A program made the position numbers and the translations under genes. From Buddleja alternifolia (taxonomy: Eukaryota; Streptophyta; Magnoliopsida; Lamiales; Scrophulariaceae): a stretch of DNA of 64,000 bases. Where the stretch lies: positions 11,132,046-11,196,045 of the forward strand of contig CM033393.1 of the NCBI GenBank assembly GCA_019426215.1, given 5' to 3'. Shown piece after piece: positions 47,364-59,090 of this stretch (position 1 is its first letter; each line of letters starts with the position of its first letter). The notes below the pieces were generated by a model. The model did not search any database. It was not told the origin of the DNA and was given only the letters and a program-made list of their open reading frames with translations.

Positions 47364-48662
47364 ATGGTTAATAACCCTCTATCCATACTGCTTGAAAAGA
47401 ATGTCCTCACTGGACCCAACTTTGCCGACTGGCTCAAAAACCTAAGGATTGTCCTTAGCTTAGAATCATTGGGCTATGTACTCGAAGGAAATCATCCCCC
47501 TGTCCCTGGAGACGATGACGATGAAGACGCCCATGATAACTACAACACTTGGATCAAAGATGATACTCGTGTTAAAGGTTACATGCTCGGCACCATGAGC
47601 AATGACCTGCAGCGATCCCATGAAAACATGGATGACGCAAAGTCAGTGTTATTGCACCTCAAGGAGCTGTACGGAGAGCACAGTAGGACTGCTCGGTATG
47701 ACATATCGAGAGAGCTCTTTGGCGCAAGGATGGGAAAAGGTGAAGATGTGGGCACCCACGTCATAAAAATGATTTCCATGATCGAGAGATTGGAAGCTCT
47801 TGATTTCAACATGCACTTCCACCTTCAGACAGATCTCATTCTTCAATCACTCCCCAAATCCTTTTCACAGTTTATTGTGAACTTCAACATGAACGACATT
47901 GAGTGCACATTAGCTGGGCTATTGAACAAGCTCTCAACTACTCAAGGTCAGATGAAGCCCAAGGGGAAGGAAGTTGTTTTAGCCGTTACCACGGGGACAT
48001 CCAAGCCCTTCAGAAAGAAGAAGGGTAAAGGCAAAAAGCAATTGGGAGTGTCTAAAATATCGAGTGACACAGGCAAAGGGAAAAATAAAGGGTTCAAAAG
48101 AAGAGGTCCAAAGAAGACAGACAAATGTCTTCACTGCCATGAGATGGGACACTGGAAACGTGACTGTCCCAAGCTGAAAGCAGAGATTACTTCAGGTATG
48201 GAACTTAATGTTTTAGAAACAAATTGTTCTGTTAACATATTTTCAACTTCCTGGATTCTAGACTCTGGGGTTAGTGCTCACATATGTGTTGTGAATCAGG
48301 AGCTGGAAAGAAGTAAAAAGCTGGAGCTTGGTGAAGTGATGATTAATGTTGGCAGCGGTCATAGTGTAGCAGCCTCAGACATTGGCACCACTTCCCTTAG
48401 TTTATCATCTGGACATTTATTATATTTAGACAATTGCCTTGTTTTGCCCAACGGGCTTAAGAATATTGTTTCAATTCCTGTTTTAGTCAGGAAATGTTAT
48501 TTATTTTCCTTTATGAACAATTCTTGTGACATTTATTTTAGAAATGAATGTGTTGGCAATGCGTCTTTAATAAATGGTTTATATTATATTAATGTCCAAA
48601 ATGATTGTAATGTTAATGCTGTAACAAGAAAACGCAGAATGTATGGTACAAACTTGAGATAG
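47364..48662 (+). pseudogene. Angela-like gag and protease
   Basis: I chose the ATG at 47364 because the family's gag begins just there (SILLEKNVLTGPNFADWLKN). Upstream codons in the same frame from 47196 look like leader. Gag core: ARYDISRELFGARM and LQSLPKSFSQFIVNFNMND. A basic region (KKKGKGKK) is followed by a zinc knuckle CLHCHEMGHWKRDC (C-x2-C-x4-H-x4-C, from codon 255). The protease active site is WILDSGVSAHI (Asp at codon 300). A TAG at 48660-48662 separates it from integrase; the frame goes on unchanged. Confidence 0.92.
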
Positions 48663-50480
48663 TTGTGGCACTTAAGACTAGGTCATGTCGGGGACCAAAG
48701 ACTACACGAGTTAGAAAAGGGTAGAGTCATAGACTCATTGGGATCAGATCCCTATCCCACTTGTGAGTTTTGTATCCAAGGCAAAATGACCAAGTCCCCC
48801 TTCACAGGGAATTTTGAAAGAGCCATAGAAGTCTTAGGTCTAGTTCATATTGATGTGTGCGGACCATTTGGAAATATGGCCCGCGGTGGTTTTCAGTACT
48901 TCATTACATTTACCGATGACCATTCTAGGTATGACTACGTGTATTTAATGAAGTACAAGTCTGAATCATTGGAGAAATTCATTGAATTCAAGACTTTAAT
49001 CGAAAACCAAACCGAGCATCATAGAAAGACACTTCGGTCTGACCGCGGTGGCGAATATATGAGTGTAGAGTTTGACCAGTTCGTTCGAGAACATGGCATA
49101 CTGTTACAACTTACTCCTCCAGCAACTCCACAATTGAATGGTGTAGCAGAACGAAGGAATCGAACACTGTTGGACATGGTTCGATCCATGCTCAGCTACA
49201 CAGATTTGCCCATTTCACTGTGGGGACACGTCCTGCTTACGTCTACTCATATTTTGAATAGATGTCCCTCCAAATCTGTTCCTGGAACACCATATCAGAT
49301 ATGGCATGGAAGGAAGCCTAATCTGAAGCACATAAGAATATGTGGTTGCCCAGCTTACGTGAAAAAGACCAAGGCAGAGAAATTGGAGACTAGGTCCATG
49401 AAAGGACGATTCGTTGAATATCCCGAGGATTCTATGGGATACCTTTTCTACCTTCCCGATGATCAAAGGATCATTGTTGCCTTACATGCAATCTTTCTCG
49501 AAGAAGAATTCATTCGAGAAGGAGGAGCTGGTAGAAGTATTGTTCTACATGAACAAAATGAATCCCCTGTGGAAGACACTGTTCAAGAGACCCAACCCGA
49601 CCCAAAAACGACACAACCATCAGTGCGCAGGTCTACTAGAGTATCTCAACCGCCTGCGAGATATGGTTCTCTGCTACAAGGAGAGCATAATTTGCATGCA
49701 GTAACAGAAGGAAACCATGGAGACGATCCCTCTAGTTATGACCAGGCAATGATGGATATGGATTCTGCAAAATGGCATGAAGCTATGAAAGTGGAAATGG
49801 ATTCGATGTATTCGAACCAAGTCTGGAATCTAGTAGATCCTCCCAAAGGTATTGTACCTATTGGATGCAAATGGATCTATAAGAGAAAGATAGGTTCGGA
49901 TGGCAAGGTGGATACCTATAAGGCCAGGCTAGTGGCGAAAGGGTATAGTCAGAAGGAGGGCATTGACTATGAGGAAACCTTTTCACCAGTAGCTATGATC
50001 AAATCCATTAGAATTCTACTTTCAATAGTTGCGTACCTGGATTATGAAATATGGCAGATGGATGTGAAAACCGCCTTCCTAAATGGATTCCTCGAGGAGG
50101 ATATCTATATGGAGCAGCCCAAAGGTTTCATATCCAATACCGATTCTCATAAGGTCTGCAAGTTAAATAGGTCCATTTATGGACTAAAGCAGGCCTCTCG
50201 CAGTTGGAACCTTCGTTTTGATGAAGAAGTACGAAACAACGGCTTTATAAAAAATGAGGATGAACCATGTGTCTATAAAAAGGTCAGTGGGAGCAAGATA
50301 TCATTCCTGGTACTATACGTGGACGACATTCTACTTTTAGGGAATGATACAGATTTGCTAACTTCGGTTAAGACATGGCTTTCAAGCACATTCTCCATGA
50401 AAGATTTAGGAGAAGCCACCTATGTCCTAGGAATTCGAATCTACAGGGATAGATCGAATAAGACAATAGGTCTCTCCTAA
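48663..50480 (+). pseudogene. Angela-like integrase and reverse transcriptase
   Basis: 605 codons without interruption. GAG-pre-integrase zinc region: LWHLRLGHVG with CEFCIQGKMTKSPF. Integrase triad: VHIDVCGPF, LRSDRGGEY and NGVAERRNR. Integrase C-terminal text: IRICGCPAYVKK. RT: GCKWIYKRKIGSDGKVDTYK, then IWQMDVKTAFLNG and the box LYVDDILLLGND. All catalytic aspartates are present. It ends at TAA 50478-50480, inside the RT thumb. Confidence 0.92.
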
Positions 50481-51302
50481 GCTCTCTACTTAGAAAAGGT
50501 CCTAAAGCGATTTGGGATGGAAAATTCTGAAAGAGGTCTTTTGCCCATGAGACATGGAATTCATCTCTCCAAAAAGATGAGTCCTCAAAGTGAGGAAGAT
50601 CGAAGAGAAATAAGTACCATCCCCTATGCCTCGGCAGTGGGAAGTCTTATGTACGTGATGTTATGCACAAGACCAGATCTTGCATACACTGTGAGCGTGG
50701 TAAGTAGGTTTCAAGCTAACCCAGGCAAAGAACATTGGATGGCTGTGAAATCAATCTTAAAGTAATTGAGAAGAACTAAAGATATGATCCTCACATATGG
50801 CAATAGAGAAATGAAAGTGGATGGTTATACTGATTCAGATTTCCAATCTGACATCGATGAACGAAAATCCACTTTTGGGTTCATATTCACTTCAAACGGT
50901 GGAGCAGTGTCTTGGAAAAGTTCCAAGCAAAGCACAACTGCCGATTCGACCACCGAAGCTGAATATGTGGCAGCCTCGGAGGCGACAAAGGAGGCTGTTT
51001 GGATAAAGAAGTTCATTACTAAACTTGAAGTTGTTCCTAGCATGGAGCTTCCGTTGCCACTATGGTGTGACAACAACGGAGCCATCGCGCAAGCAAAGGA
51101 ACCAAGGTCTCACAATAAATCCAAACACATAGAGAGGAGATATCACATAATTTCAGAAATCGTTGGAAGAGGTAACATCGCCGTGCAGAAAATAGCTTCA
51201 GCTGATAACGTAGCTGACCCACTCACTAAGCCATTAGCGCAGGCGGTGCTAGAGCATCATCTTGAGAAGATGGGTATAAGATACCAAAGGGATTGGCATT
51301 AA
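50481..51302 (+). pseudogene. Angela-like RT end and RNase H
   Basis: The frame is unchanged from the upstream part, with a second TAA at 50763-50765. SAVGSLMYVMLCTRPDLAY marks the RT end. RNase H acidic sites are visible in VDGYTDSDFQSD, STTEAEYVA and WCDNNGAI. It ends with DPLTKPLAQ and a normal stop at 51300-51302. Confidence 0.9.
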
Positions 51303-51317
51303 GTGCAAGTGGGAGAT
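51303..51317 (+). other. polypurine tract of the Angela-like element
   Basis: AAGTGGGAGAT lies directly before the 3' LTR, at the usual distance after the pol stop. Confidence 0.7.
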
Positions 51318-54300
51318 TGTTAGGTATATGCCCTAGATGCCAATGATGACAAATAGTTAGATTAGGGTATCTTATTATGTTGTGCAAACTATTGAGAAGA
51401 AATTAATAAAGGCATTTATATTTTGTTCATATAAATCTTTACGACATCTATATAGTCCATGTGAATAAAGGTTTGACTCTTTGCCTTTTATGGAGTAAAG
51501 ACGTGGCTTGGGAAGAGTCTTACACCTTATCACTTAAAAGGGTTCGCAAGCCAAAGAATCTTGATTGGGCATTAAGATTCGACTTGTATGACACATGCTC
51601 TGTCGATGAGTGCCAGTCGAACACTATAGGGATAGTGGGAGCAGGTATCATAGATATGTCAATGGAATTGACATATTCGAACACGGCTCGTAGTAATCAG
51701 ATCACATGGGTATTTTGTTAGGAATTTCATGTTAGAAGTTTTGATGATGACAATTAGGACTTTTTGTTAGACCCCAAAAATATGTAAGTTTTATTTTGGT
51801 AGAAAAATTTGTATAAGCTTTGAAGCGTTAGATTTGTAATAGGCTTATTAGGCTTTGCTTTATTTTATTTTAGATTGTTAGGCAACGTAGTCTTAGGCTG
51901 AGCGTCTGATAATTTCTGAGTGAGTTTATCTGTGGTAAAGTTTGAAGACTCAAGCGCCTGATCTCTGAAGGAAGATACAGTCTCCAAGCGTTCAATTGAC
52001 CAGCTATATCAAGCGTTACCTTATGGGACAGAAGTGATTTCACCTGAATTTATTTCCAAGTCCAGAAGGAGTTTAATGCAAATATTCTCAAAGCATTAAG
52101 TACCAACGGGTATTTGATTCAAATGCATTAAATGCTGATAAGAGCATTAAATGTGATAAGCACTTTCAGAAGTACGGAGAAGCCACCCTATTGGACTGTC
52201 AACTATCTCAGACTGCAGCACCAACTTTTGTGCAGCAGATTTTCAGGAAAAAGGACAAAAGTTGTTCATTCGCGAAAGTGAGAGACACGCGCCAGTGCAT
52301 GTGTCAAACGGACACTTTCTCCAAGAATGCCTATAAATAGAACTTCAACAACAAACTAAGAAGAGAACCATCATCAAGTCGAATTGCTGTTGCATTGAAG
52401 TCTCATTCCTTAAATTCTCAGAAAAGCCAGAATATTCAAGAAAACATTCCACTTGCTTTTCTTCAAATCCTGAGACAGTCAACAAATACCTCAAACATTC
52501 TTTTCGAAGAAACCACTTTCCTACTGAGATATTCCCAAGTTTTTTGAACTTCGTCAAAATCAAACAAACCGTTTTTTAGAAAACCCCATCCAAGCCTCGC
52601 AATCTGTGTGAAGTCGAAGTTGGATACTTGCATTATTTCTGGGTGAAAGAAGCAAGGGGATTGAAGTGATTTGGAGCAGAAATCTGTGTAATCAAGGAGC
52701 TCAAGTCATCGACATCCATCTCTCCCTAATTTGTAGAAGATTCTGTGTGATTCTTTGAGAATCATTTTAGTGGATTGCCTCCGAGTGCAAAGGAGAAGAA
52801 GGACGTAGTTGGGATTACACCACCCAACGAACCTTACAAACATTGTGTCATTTACTTTTCAGTTAATTCCTTCATCTATCCTATCATTGCATAAGTAAAA
52901 CACAATCAAAAGCTAAGGAACTAAGAAACCTCATGTGACGCTAAAACTTTAAAAGAGAAGACTCTATAAATCATTCCGCTGTGCTAACACTGATTAAAAG
53001 AACTGAACGCCTAACCTACTTGGTCAAAGTATTCAATTCTTGAAGTGTGAGTTAACTTTATAAAATAGTTTTCATCAGACGCTTCGCCAAAGCACCAATA
53101 TTTTAAGTGAACGCTTAAGTCAAGCGTTAAACACTTCAAGTGTCTATCTTTTCAAGCGTCCAAAAGCCTTTTAATAAGAAATCTTTTGAAGTTGAAAAAG
53201 ACTTTAGGGTCTATTCAACCCCCCCCCTTTCTAGACCCTTTCGTATGCCACTTGGGACCAACATATTTACTCAGTGACTGTCAATGATTGGATTACTGAT
53301 CATAATAGTATGCGTGAGCCTTAGACCTGAGGGTTCATGATCAATGTGCTTGTATTATTGGATCTGTTACCAGAGTAGTTAGGCCCATATCACCTGTCGG
53401 TGGGGTCGACCTCGAAGTGCGATATCAATGAGACAAGTAGCAGTTGATCAGTGATTGCCAAGATGGGATTCACTGTCTCGATAGTAAACGAGAAAGTATC
53501 CTGTGCGATTATAGGCTAATAAAATTATAAGTTTTTGGCCAAAGCATAAACAACTAACTCATGTGGGACATTGAGGGTAGTTTAGTAATCTCATAATGCT
53601 ATAATCTAATGCACAGTATCAAGTTTAGTGAGTTTGACATTTTCCATGACTCTCACTTGATCGGGATACGTCAGTGAAGGGCTTATACTCATACGGTATT
53701 TATGGTCAAGAGGTTCGTAAAATGATTCATTCATTTCGTACTCAATTGGGTTACGATGTGAGTACACGGGACTGTTTAGGTGACACTCACATCCTTAGGT
53801 AATTCCTGTCTTGGCCAATTGAGACGAACCTAAAGAGTCGCGCTATAAGAAACAAGCGGGATGTATCTTTTTGTGTAAATCTTTTAGAAAGAATTAAATG
53901 GACAGATTGATTTAATTAGATTAAATCAATTAATTAAATAATTAATTTAATTAGATTAGATTAAATTATTTAATTAGTATATTAAATAATTGGAATTAAT
54001 TAATAGTATATATTATATTTAAATTGGATTTAAATTTAAATATATATAAATGGGCTAGAAATTAGACAAGCCAATTAAAAGTCCACCCAGTCCAAAGAAA
54101 GCCCTAAGGGGGCGGCCACTCTAAGGTTTTTGGAGTAGCCTCCAACTTGTTCCACAAGCTAGTTGAGTTTAAATAGGACTCCTATAGTGGAACAAACCCT
54201 AGGTGACAAGATAACATTACACAACATAAAAGGAAAATAACTCTCTCCCCTCTCTCCTCTCTAGCCGTCCATCATTGTCAAAAAGGAGGAGTTTCGGGAT

Positions 54301-54518
54301 CTTTGGAAGACTCGTTTTGCGTGAAGTTTTAGAGACAGGAGTCCTTGGAGGATTGTTGTTCTGCAGAATCAATAAACGAATCAAAAGGGTGTGTTTATTT
54401 ATTTTAAATTTCGCGAAACCTATGAAAAAATCATTAGATCTATTTTTGTGATCTACCGGTAGGAATCCTCGAATCTTCCGCTGCAATTCTCTGTTTTTAC
54501 TGTACTGGATTCCTAACA
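51318..54518 (+). repeat. 3' LTR of the Angela-like element, split by a solo LTR
   Basis: Without the insertion and its duplicated target it is 1648 bp, exactly 15 bp shorter than the 5' LTR. This is explained by one 15-bp difference near the start. Confidence 0.93.
51716..53263 (+). mobile_element. solo LTR, family S, copy 3
   Basis: 1548 bp from TGTTAGGAAT to GGACCAACA, flanked by TATTT (51711-51715 and 53264-53268). The uninserted 5' LTR has the target as TATGT at the same place. TATA box at 52332-52339. No internal region. Confidence 0.95.
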
Positions 54519-54866
54519 CTCACATCACACGAAATGACGTTAATGTCCAAAGAAGAAAGCTTAGTTTTAAAAACTCAAAAATCCATTGCTTTCTCTACTG
54601 ACATCTTGGAACCAGAAGATATGAGTGACGAACAATTTAGTGAGGAACTTGCCATGGTCACAAGACGACTGCAAACTCTCAAGCAAAGCAGGAAGTTCCA
54701 ACGCATTCCCAGAAATAACTTTAAACAAAGGGATCTGCAGAAGAACAATAAGATTGTGTGCTATGAATGTTTTGAACCGAGTCATATTCGACCACATTGT
54801 CCGAAACTAAAGAAGTTCCAGAAAAATGATGCAAGTTCCAAACAATGTGCCTTATCCTCACCTTAG
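54519..54866 (+). pseudogene. SIRE-like gag, C-terminal part with zinc knuckle
   Basis: Resumes as LTSHEMTLMSKEE and has the zinc knuckle CYECFEPSHIRPHC (C-x2-C-x4-H-x4-C). It ends at a stop at 54864-54866. Confidence 0.85.
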
Positions 54867-55492
54867 GAAGAATCTGAACCTAAGAACTTTGATGATGAGG
54901 ATGACTGTCTCATAGTTAACAAACAACTATCTACAAAATCTAATCTTGAATTAAATTTCGATGTTGATTTTGATGAAAGCCAAGACATGCATGATATCAT
55001 TAAGGAATATGAAAATCAAATTGATAACATGATTTACAAAAAGGAACTTTTTCAAGAAAGTCTCACAAAATCTCTTCATGATAAAAATCAATTGGAACTT
55101 TGCATTAAAAACCTTACTGAAGATAAACCCTGTCTCGAAAAGGAAAGAGATTATCTCACTAAGGAAAACACTTCGATTTGGAAACAAATTCAAGATCTTA
55201 AAAGACTATGAAAGGCAAAGATATCATGTACTCTCCTCATCAAAACCTTTCATCAGACATTGCCTAAAGCTCCGGTACAAACATTTCTTGATGGCAAAAT
55301 CAAAATATACGACAACCTTATGAAAAGTTCCAAAGGAAAGCTTGTCATACATGTGGTAAAACTAGTCATACCTCTCAAAGATGTTTTGTGAAACGAGATA
55401 TTGGTACTAAACTTGTTTGAGTTTCAAAACTCAATTATGCTAACCTTGCAGGACCCAATGAGAAATGGGTACCTAAGAAATTATAGCAATTA
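54867..55492 (+). pseudogene. SIRE-like gag-pol spacer, coiled-coil region
   Basis: The frame at 54987-55211 is rich in E, K, N and L and would form a coiled coil (YENQIDNMIYKKELFQESL). Long acidic spacers of this kind lie between gag and protease in SIRE elements. Stops and frameshifts follow. Confidence 0.6.
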
Positions 55493-55820
55493 TTGCAGGA
55501 TTCGCTTCGAAACCAGATCCGAAAAAATAAGTGGTACTTGGATAGTGGATGTTCCAAGCATATGACAGGAGACACATCAAAATTCATTACTCTAAATGAT
55601 TTCGCTGGTGGAAAGGTCTCCTTCGCTGACAACACAAAGGGAAGCATTGTAAGTAAAGGACCCATTGGTAAGAATGGATCCACCATCATTGAGGAAGTAT
55701 GTTTGGTGGAAGGTTTGAAACATAATCTTCTTAGTATCAGATAATTCTGTGAAAAGGGTTATCAAGTTCAATTTTATCCAACTCACTGTTCCATTATGAA
55801 AAACGATACATTAATCTTTA
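55493..55820 (+). pseudogene. SIRE-like protease
   Basis: Active site in WYLDSGCSKHMTGD (Asp-Ser-Gly), then a glycine-rich flap region and VCLVEGLKHNLLSI. A stop follows LLSIR; the frame goes on as FCEKGYQVQFY. Confidence 0.85.
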
Positions 55821-56662
55821 ATGCTTTTCATGATGGAAATGTATTGTATAAATCTTGATGAACTTACTAAACAAGATGTTAAGTGTCTGGTAGCTGCAGA
55901 TGATGGTACTTGGATTTGGCACCGAAGGATGGGACATGCTAACATGGAGCTCCTTACCCATCTATCCAAAAAGGATCTTGTCAGAGGTATTCCAAAAATT
56001 CCTTTTATGAAAAATAATATTTGTGATGTTTGTCATAAAGGGAAGCAAGTCAAGAGTTTCTTCCAACCAAAGCATGATATTTCTACATCTAGCCCTTTGT
56101 AACTTCTCCATTTGGACCTTTTTGGACCAATGAAGACCGCAACCATGGCAGGTAAGAAATATGCTTTCGTAATTGTAGATGACTACACTCATTCCACTCA
56201 CTAAACGTTTGCAAAATAAAAAAGGAGTTTCCATCAAACGCATTTGTAGTGATCACGGTACCGAATGAGGAAAACAATTTTACTATTTTTTGTGAAGAAA
56301 ATGGATATAATCATAATTTCTCCTCACCCAAAACCCCTCAACAAAACAGGGTTGTAGAAAGGAAAAATCGTGTTTTACAAGAAATGGCTAGAACCATGCT
56401 TCATGAATATGACTTACCTACCTTCTTTTGGGGAGAAGCTATGAACACTGCCTGTTACGTTTCAAATCAAGTTTTCTTAAGGCCTTTAATTAGGAAAATC
56501 CCTTTTGAATTATGGTATGATAAAGTCACAAATATATCCTACCTTCGTGTCTTTGGATGCAAGTGCTTTATTCTAAAGTTTCATTTAAAGGCTGATGAAG
56601 GAATTTTCATGGGGTATTGTATTCATAGCAAATCTACTCGTTTTTTCAATAAACGCAAATGA
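55821..56662 (+). pseudogene. SIRE-like integrase
   Basis: Zinc region: WIWHRRMGHANMELL with CDVCHKGKQ. Catalytic part: HLDLFGPM, then a frameshift near 56200, ICSDHGTE and NRVVERKNRVLQEMARTM. The triad residues are seen but lie in different frames. The C-terminal text is LRVFGCKCFIL and FMGYCIHSK. Confidence 0.85.
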
Positions 56663-57078
56663 ATCGTTCAGGAATCGATGCATGTTACCTTTAATGAAAC
56701 TAACCCCTCTACAGCCCAAGAATATTTGAGCTCGGAACCTGCAGGTATAACTAGTACTTCCACCTGTACAAACTCTGATATTCTTCCAAAAGATTCAGAA
56801 GTTCCAAGCACAAATGATAACATCAACAATGATTTCTTCAATGAAGAGGAATTGGAAGCGCCAACAGAAGCTGGAACTTCCAAAGAAAGAAAATTCAAGC
56901 ATGCTTCAAGTCACCCAACAGATATCATCCTAGGTAATCCTAATGCTGGAATTACCACCAGATCCAGTTTAAAGCAAGTTGGGACTGATGCTCCAAACAC
57001 TAGAGTTGTGCATTTCTTTCTCTTACCGAACCAAGAAACATTGATGAAACCTTAAATGATGAATCCTCGATAAAGGCT
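56663..57078 (+). pseudogene. SIRE-like integrase-RT linker
   Basis: A Ser/Thr- and Asn-rich frame (56678-57055) without known domain ends with HPTDIILGNPNAGITTRS, the conserved approach to RT in Copia elements. Confidence 0.7.
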
Positions 57079-58020
57079 ATGGAGGAAGAACTTGCTCATT
57101 TAAAAAAGAATCAAGTTTGGACTCTGGTAAAAAGACCCATTGATCATCCAGTCATTGGTACCAAATGGGTCTTCAGAAACAAAATTGATGAAAACATTAA
57201 TGTAATTCAGAATAAAGCTAGACTGATAGCTAAAGGCTACAGTCAAAAGGAAGGTATAGACTATGATGAAACATACGCTCCAGTAGCTAGACTTGAGTCT
57301 ATTCGTATGTTACTTGCTTTTGCTGCTTTTAAGAAATTCACCCTTTTTCAAATGGACGTCAAAAGTGCCTTTTTAAATGGTTTAATAAATGAAGAAGTAT
57401 ATGTTAAACAGCATCCTAGTTTTACAAACAATTCTTTCCCAAAACATGTTTTCAAACTATCAAAGGCTCTCTATGGGTTAAAACATGCTCCAAGAGCCTG
57501 GTACGAGAGATTGAGCAAATTTCTTGTTGATAAAGGATTTTCCACGGGCACTATCGATACCACTTTGTTTATAAAGTATCACAAAAATGATCTTTTATTG
57601 GTACAAATATACGTGGATGATATCATTTTTGGTGCAAATAACAATGTTTTATGTGAGAGTTTTTCAAAAGAAATGCAGCAAGAATTTGAGAGGAGCTTTA
57701 TGGGAGAACTGAACTACTTCCTCGGTCTTCAAGTGAAACAAATGTCTACTGGGATCTTCATCTCTCATGAAAAATACACAAAGGAGCTCCTTAAGAAGTT
57801 CCAAATGAATGAGTGCAATCCAGCGTCAACCCCTATCTGCACCTCTGTGAAACTTGATAAAGATGAGTCTGGTAAGTCCATCGATGAGAGACACTTTCGA
57901 GGTATGATTGGTAGTTTACTTTACTTAATTGCTAGTCATCCAGATATCATGTTTGCTACTTGCCTTAGTGCTCAGTTACAATCTGAACCAAAAGACTCTC
58001 ATCTTATTGCGGTCAAATGA
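57079..58020 (+). pseudogene. SIRE-like reverse transcriptase
   Basis: 313 uninterrupted codons: VIGTKWVFRNKIDE, KARLIAKGYSQKEGIDYDET, FQMDVKSAFLNG, the box IYVDDIIFGANN and GSLLYLIASHPDIMFA. The catalytic aspartates are intact. It ends at a TGA replacing a codon in the VKRILKYL-type motif. Confidence 0.9.
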
Positions 58021-58689
58021 ATCTTGAAATATCTAAAAAGAACTGTTGATTATGGCCTTTGGTATCCTAATACTACCAGCTTTGACCTCGTCGGATACTC
58101 TGATGCAGACTAGGTTAGTTGTAAGGTAGACCGTAAAAGTACCAGTGGAACTTGTAAAATTCTTGGCAAGAGCCTAGTAGCCTGGTACAGTAAGAAACAA
58201 AATGTTGTAGCTCTCTCAACCACTGAGTCTGAATATATGGCTCTTGGAAACTGCTGTGCTCAACTCTTATGGATGAAACAAACTTTGCGAGATTACAACC
58301 TTCATTTTGATAAAGTTCCAAATTTTTGTGATAACACAAGTGCTATTAGCATCACCAAAAATCCTGTCCATCATTTTCGTACCAAGCATATAGAAGTCAA
58401 ACATCACTTCATTCGGGATCATGTTCAAAAAGGGGACATTCAAATAAATTTTGTTAATTCAAGCTTTCAATTGGGCGATATTTTTACAAAACCGTTGAGC
58501 ATTGAACAATTTTCAGAAGTAAGGAAAAATCTTAGAATTACAAATTTTTCCTCTTGGTTATATCAATTAAGGCTTTTCCCGCCTTTTTCTCAAAAATACT
58601 TTTTTAAAGAGGGATTTGGATTCTTTCAAAAAGTACTACAAATGGCAGTCAGTAATAACTGCCTTCCAACTCCACCTTTTTCTCGGTAA
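58021..58689 (+). pseudogene. SIRE-like RNase H
   Basis: The same frame continues after the stop: VGYSDAD then a TAG, CKVDRKSTSGT, STTESEYMALG, FCDNTSAI, KHIEVKHHFIRDH and GDIFTKPL. Catalytic acids are visible. It ends at TAA 58687-58689 after a Pro- and Phe-rich tail. Confidence 0.85.
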
Positions 58690-58733
58690 GTGGTGACCTT
58701 CTCGGAGATTGGCCAATCAACTGCAAAAGGTAA

Positions 58734-59090
58734 GTCACTGTTAAATCTTATGTTCTTGGTACAAAAGTTAGTTTTACTTCTGAAAAAATCAATTTTCTTT
58801 TGGATTTAGAATATGACGGTGTTCGATTTTTTGATATGAACAACTGGTGCTCTCTTCCTTGCTTTAAAGTGGATGATGCTTACTCCCGCTTCTGGAATGG
58901 GCACGACTACAAACTTTCTGGTGGCGCTGCTGTCAACAATCTTTCCATCCCTCACTTTCTCCTCCACAAACTAATCACCATGTCTCTACATTCTGGCTCC
59001 ACCCTTAGTGGTGGACATACTACTGACATGAATCGTATAACGGTTTTCTTGCTCTATATGGCGGTTACAGGTCAAAAATTGGATGTCGGG
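58734..59090 (+). pseudogene. ORF after pol of the SIRE-like element ('plant transposon protein'-like fragment)
   Basis: An open frame runs from the TAA at 58731-58733 to 59093: KVSFTSEKINFLLDL, then VDDAYSRFWNG, IPHFLLHKLITMSLHSGS and MNRITVFLLYMAVTGQKLDVG. SIRE elements often carry such an extra ORF, called envelope-like. The end resembles EVNREWGLLIYSIMAKRKIDV in the minus-strand element at 62.8 kb, so I class it with the plant transposon protein domain rather than a true envelope. It is cut by the insertion at 59091. Confidence 0.55.

Larger units (their letters stand above)
43890..54518 (+). mobile_element. Angela/BARE-like Ty1/Copia element
   Basis: LTRs 43890-45552 and 51318-54518 start TGTTAGGTATATGCC and end in CATAACA or CCTAACA. 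Flanks ATCAC (43885-43889) and CTCAC (54519-54523) form a 5-bp duplication with one mismatch. A tRNA-iMet primer site, long leader, gag-pol frame, purine tract and 3' LTR follow in order. LTRs of 1.65 kb and the gag type suggest the Angela/BARE lineage. A family S solo LTR sits in its 3' LTR. Confidence 0.93.
38691..59090 (+). mobile_element. SIRE-like Ty1/Copia element, degenerate, host of three insertions
   Basis: The order is 5' LTR end, PBS, gag, protease, integrase, RT, RNase H, then an extra ORF after pol. The extra ORF and the protease text WYLDSGCSKHMTG are typical of the SIRE lineage. Gag is cut at about 39707 by a gag-only Gypsy element and at 43890 by an Angela-like Copia element. 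The extra ORF is cut at about 59091 by a minus-strand element. The 3' LTR is therefore not in the window. The start coordinate is approximate. Confidence 0.8.

Noticed and set aside
58686..58809. Possible introns with GTAAGT donors (58686, 58730) and TTTAG acceptor (58809) between pol and the extra ORF
   Set aside because: Joining from 58686 meets a TGA at once, and the extra ORF is open without splicing from 58734, so no intron is needed.
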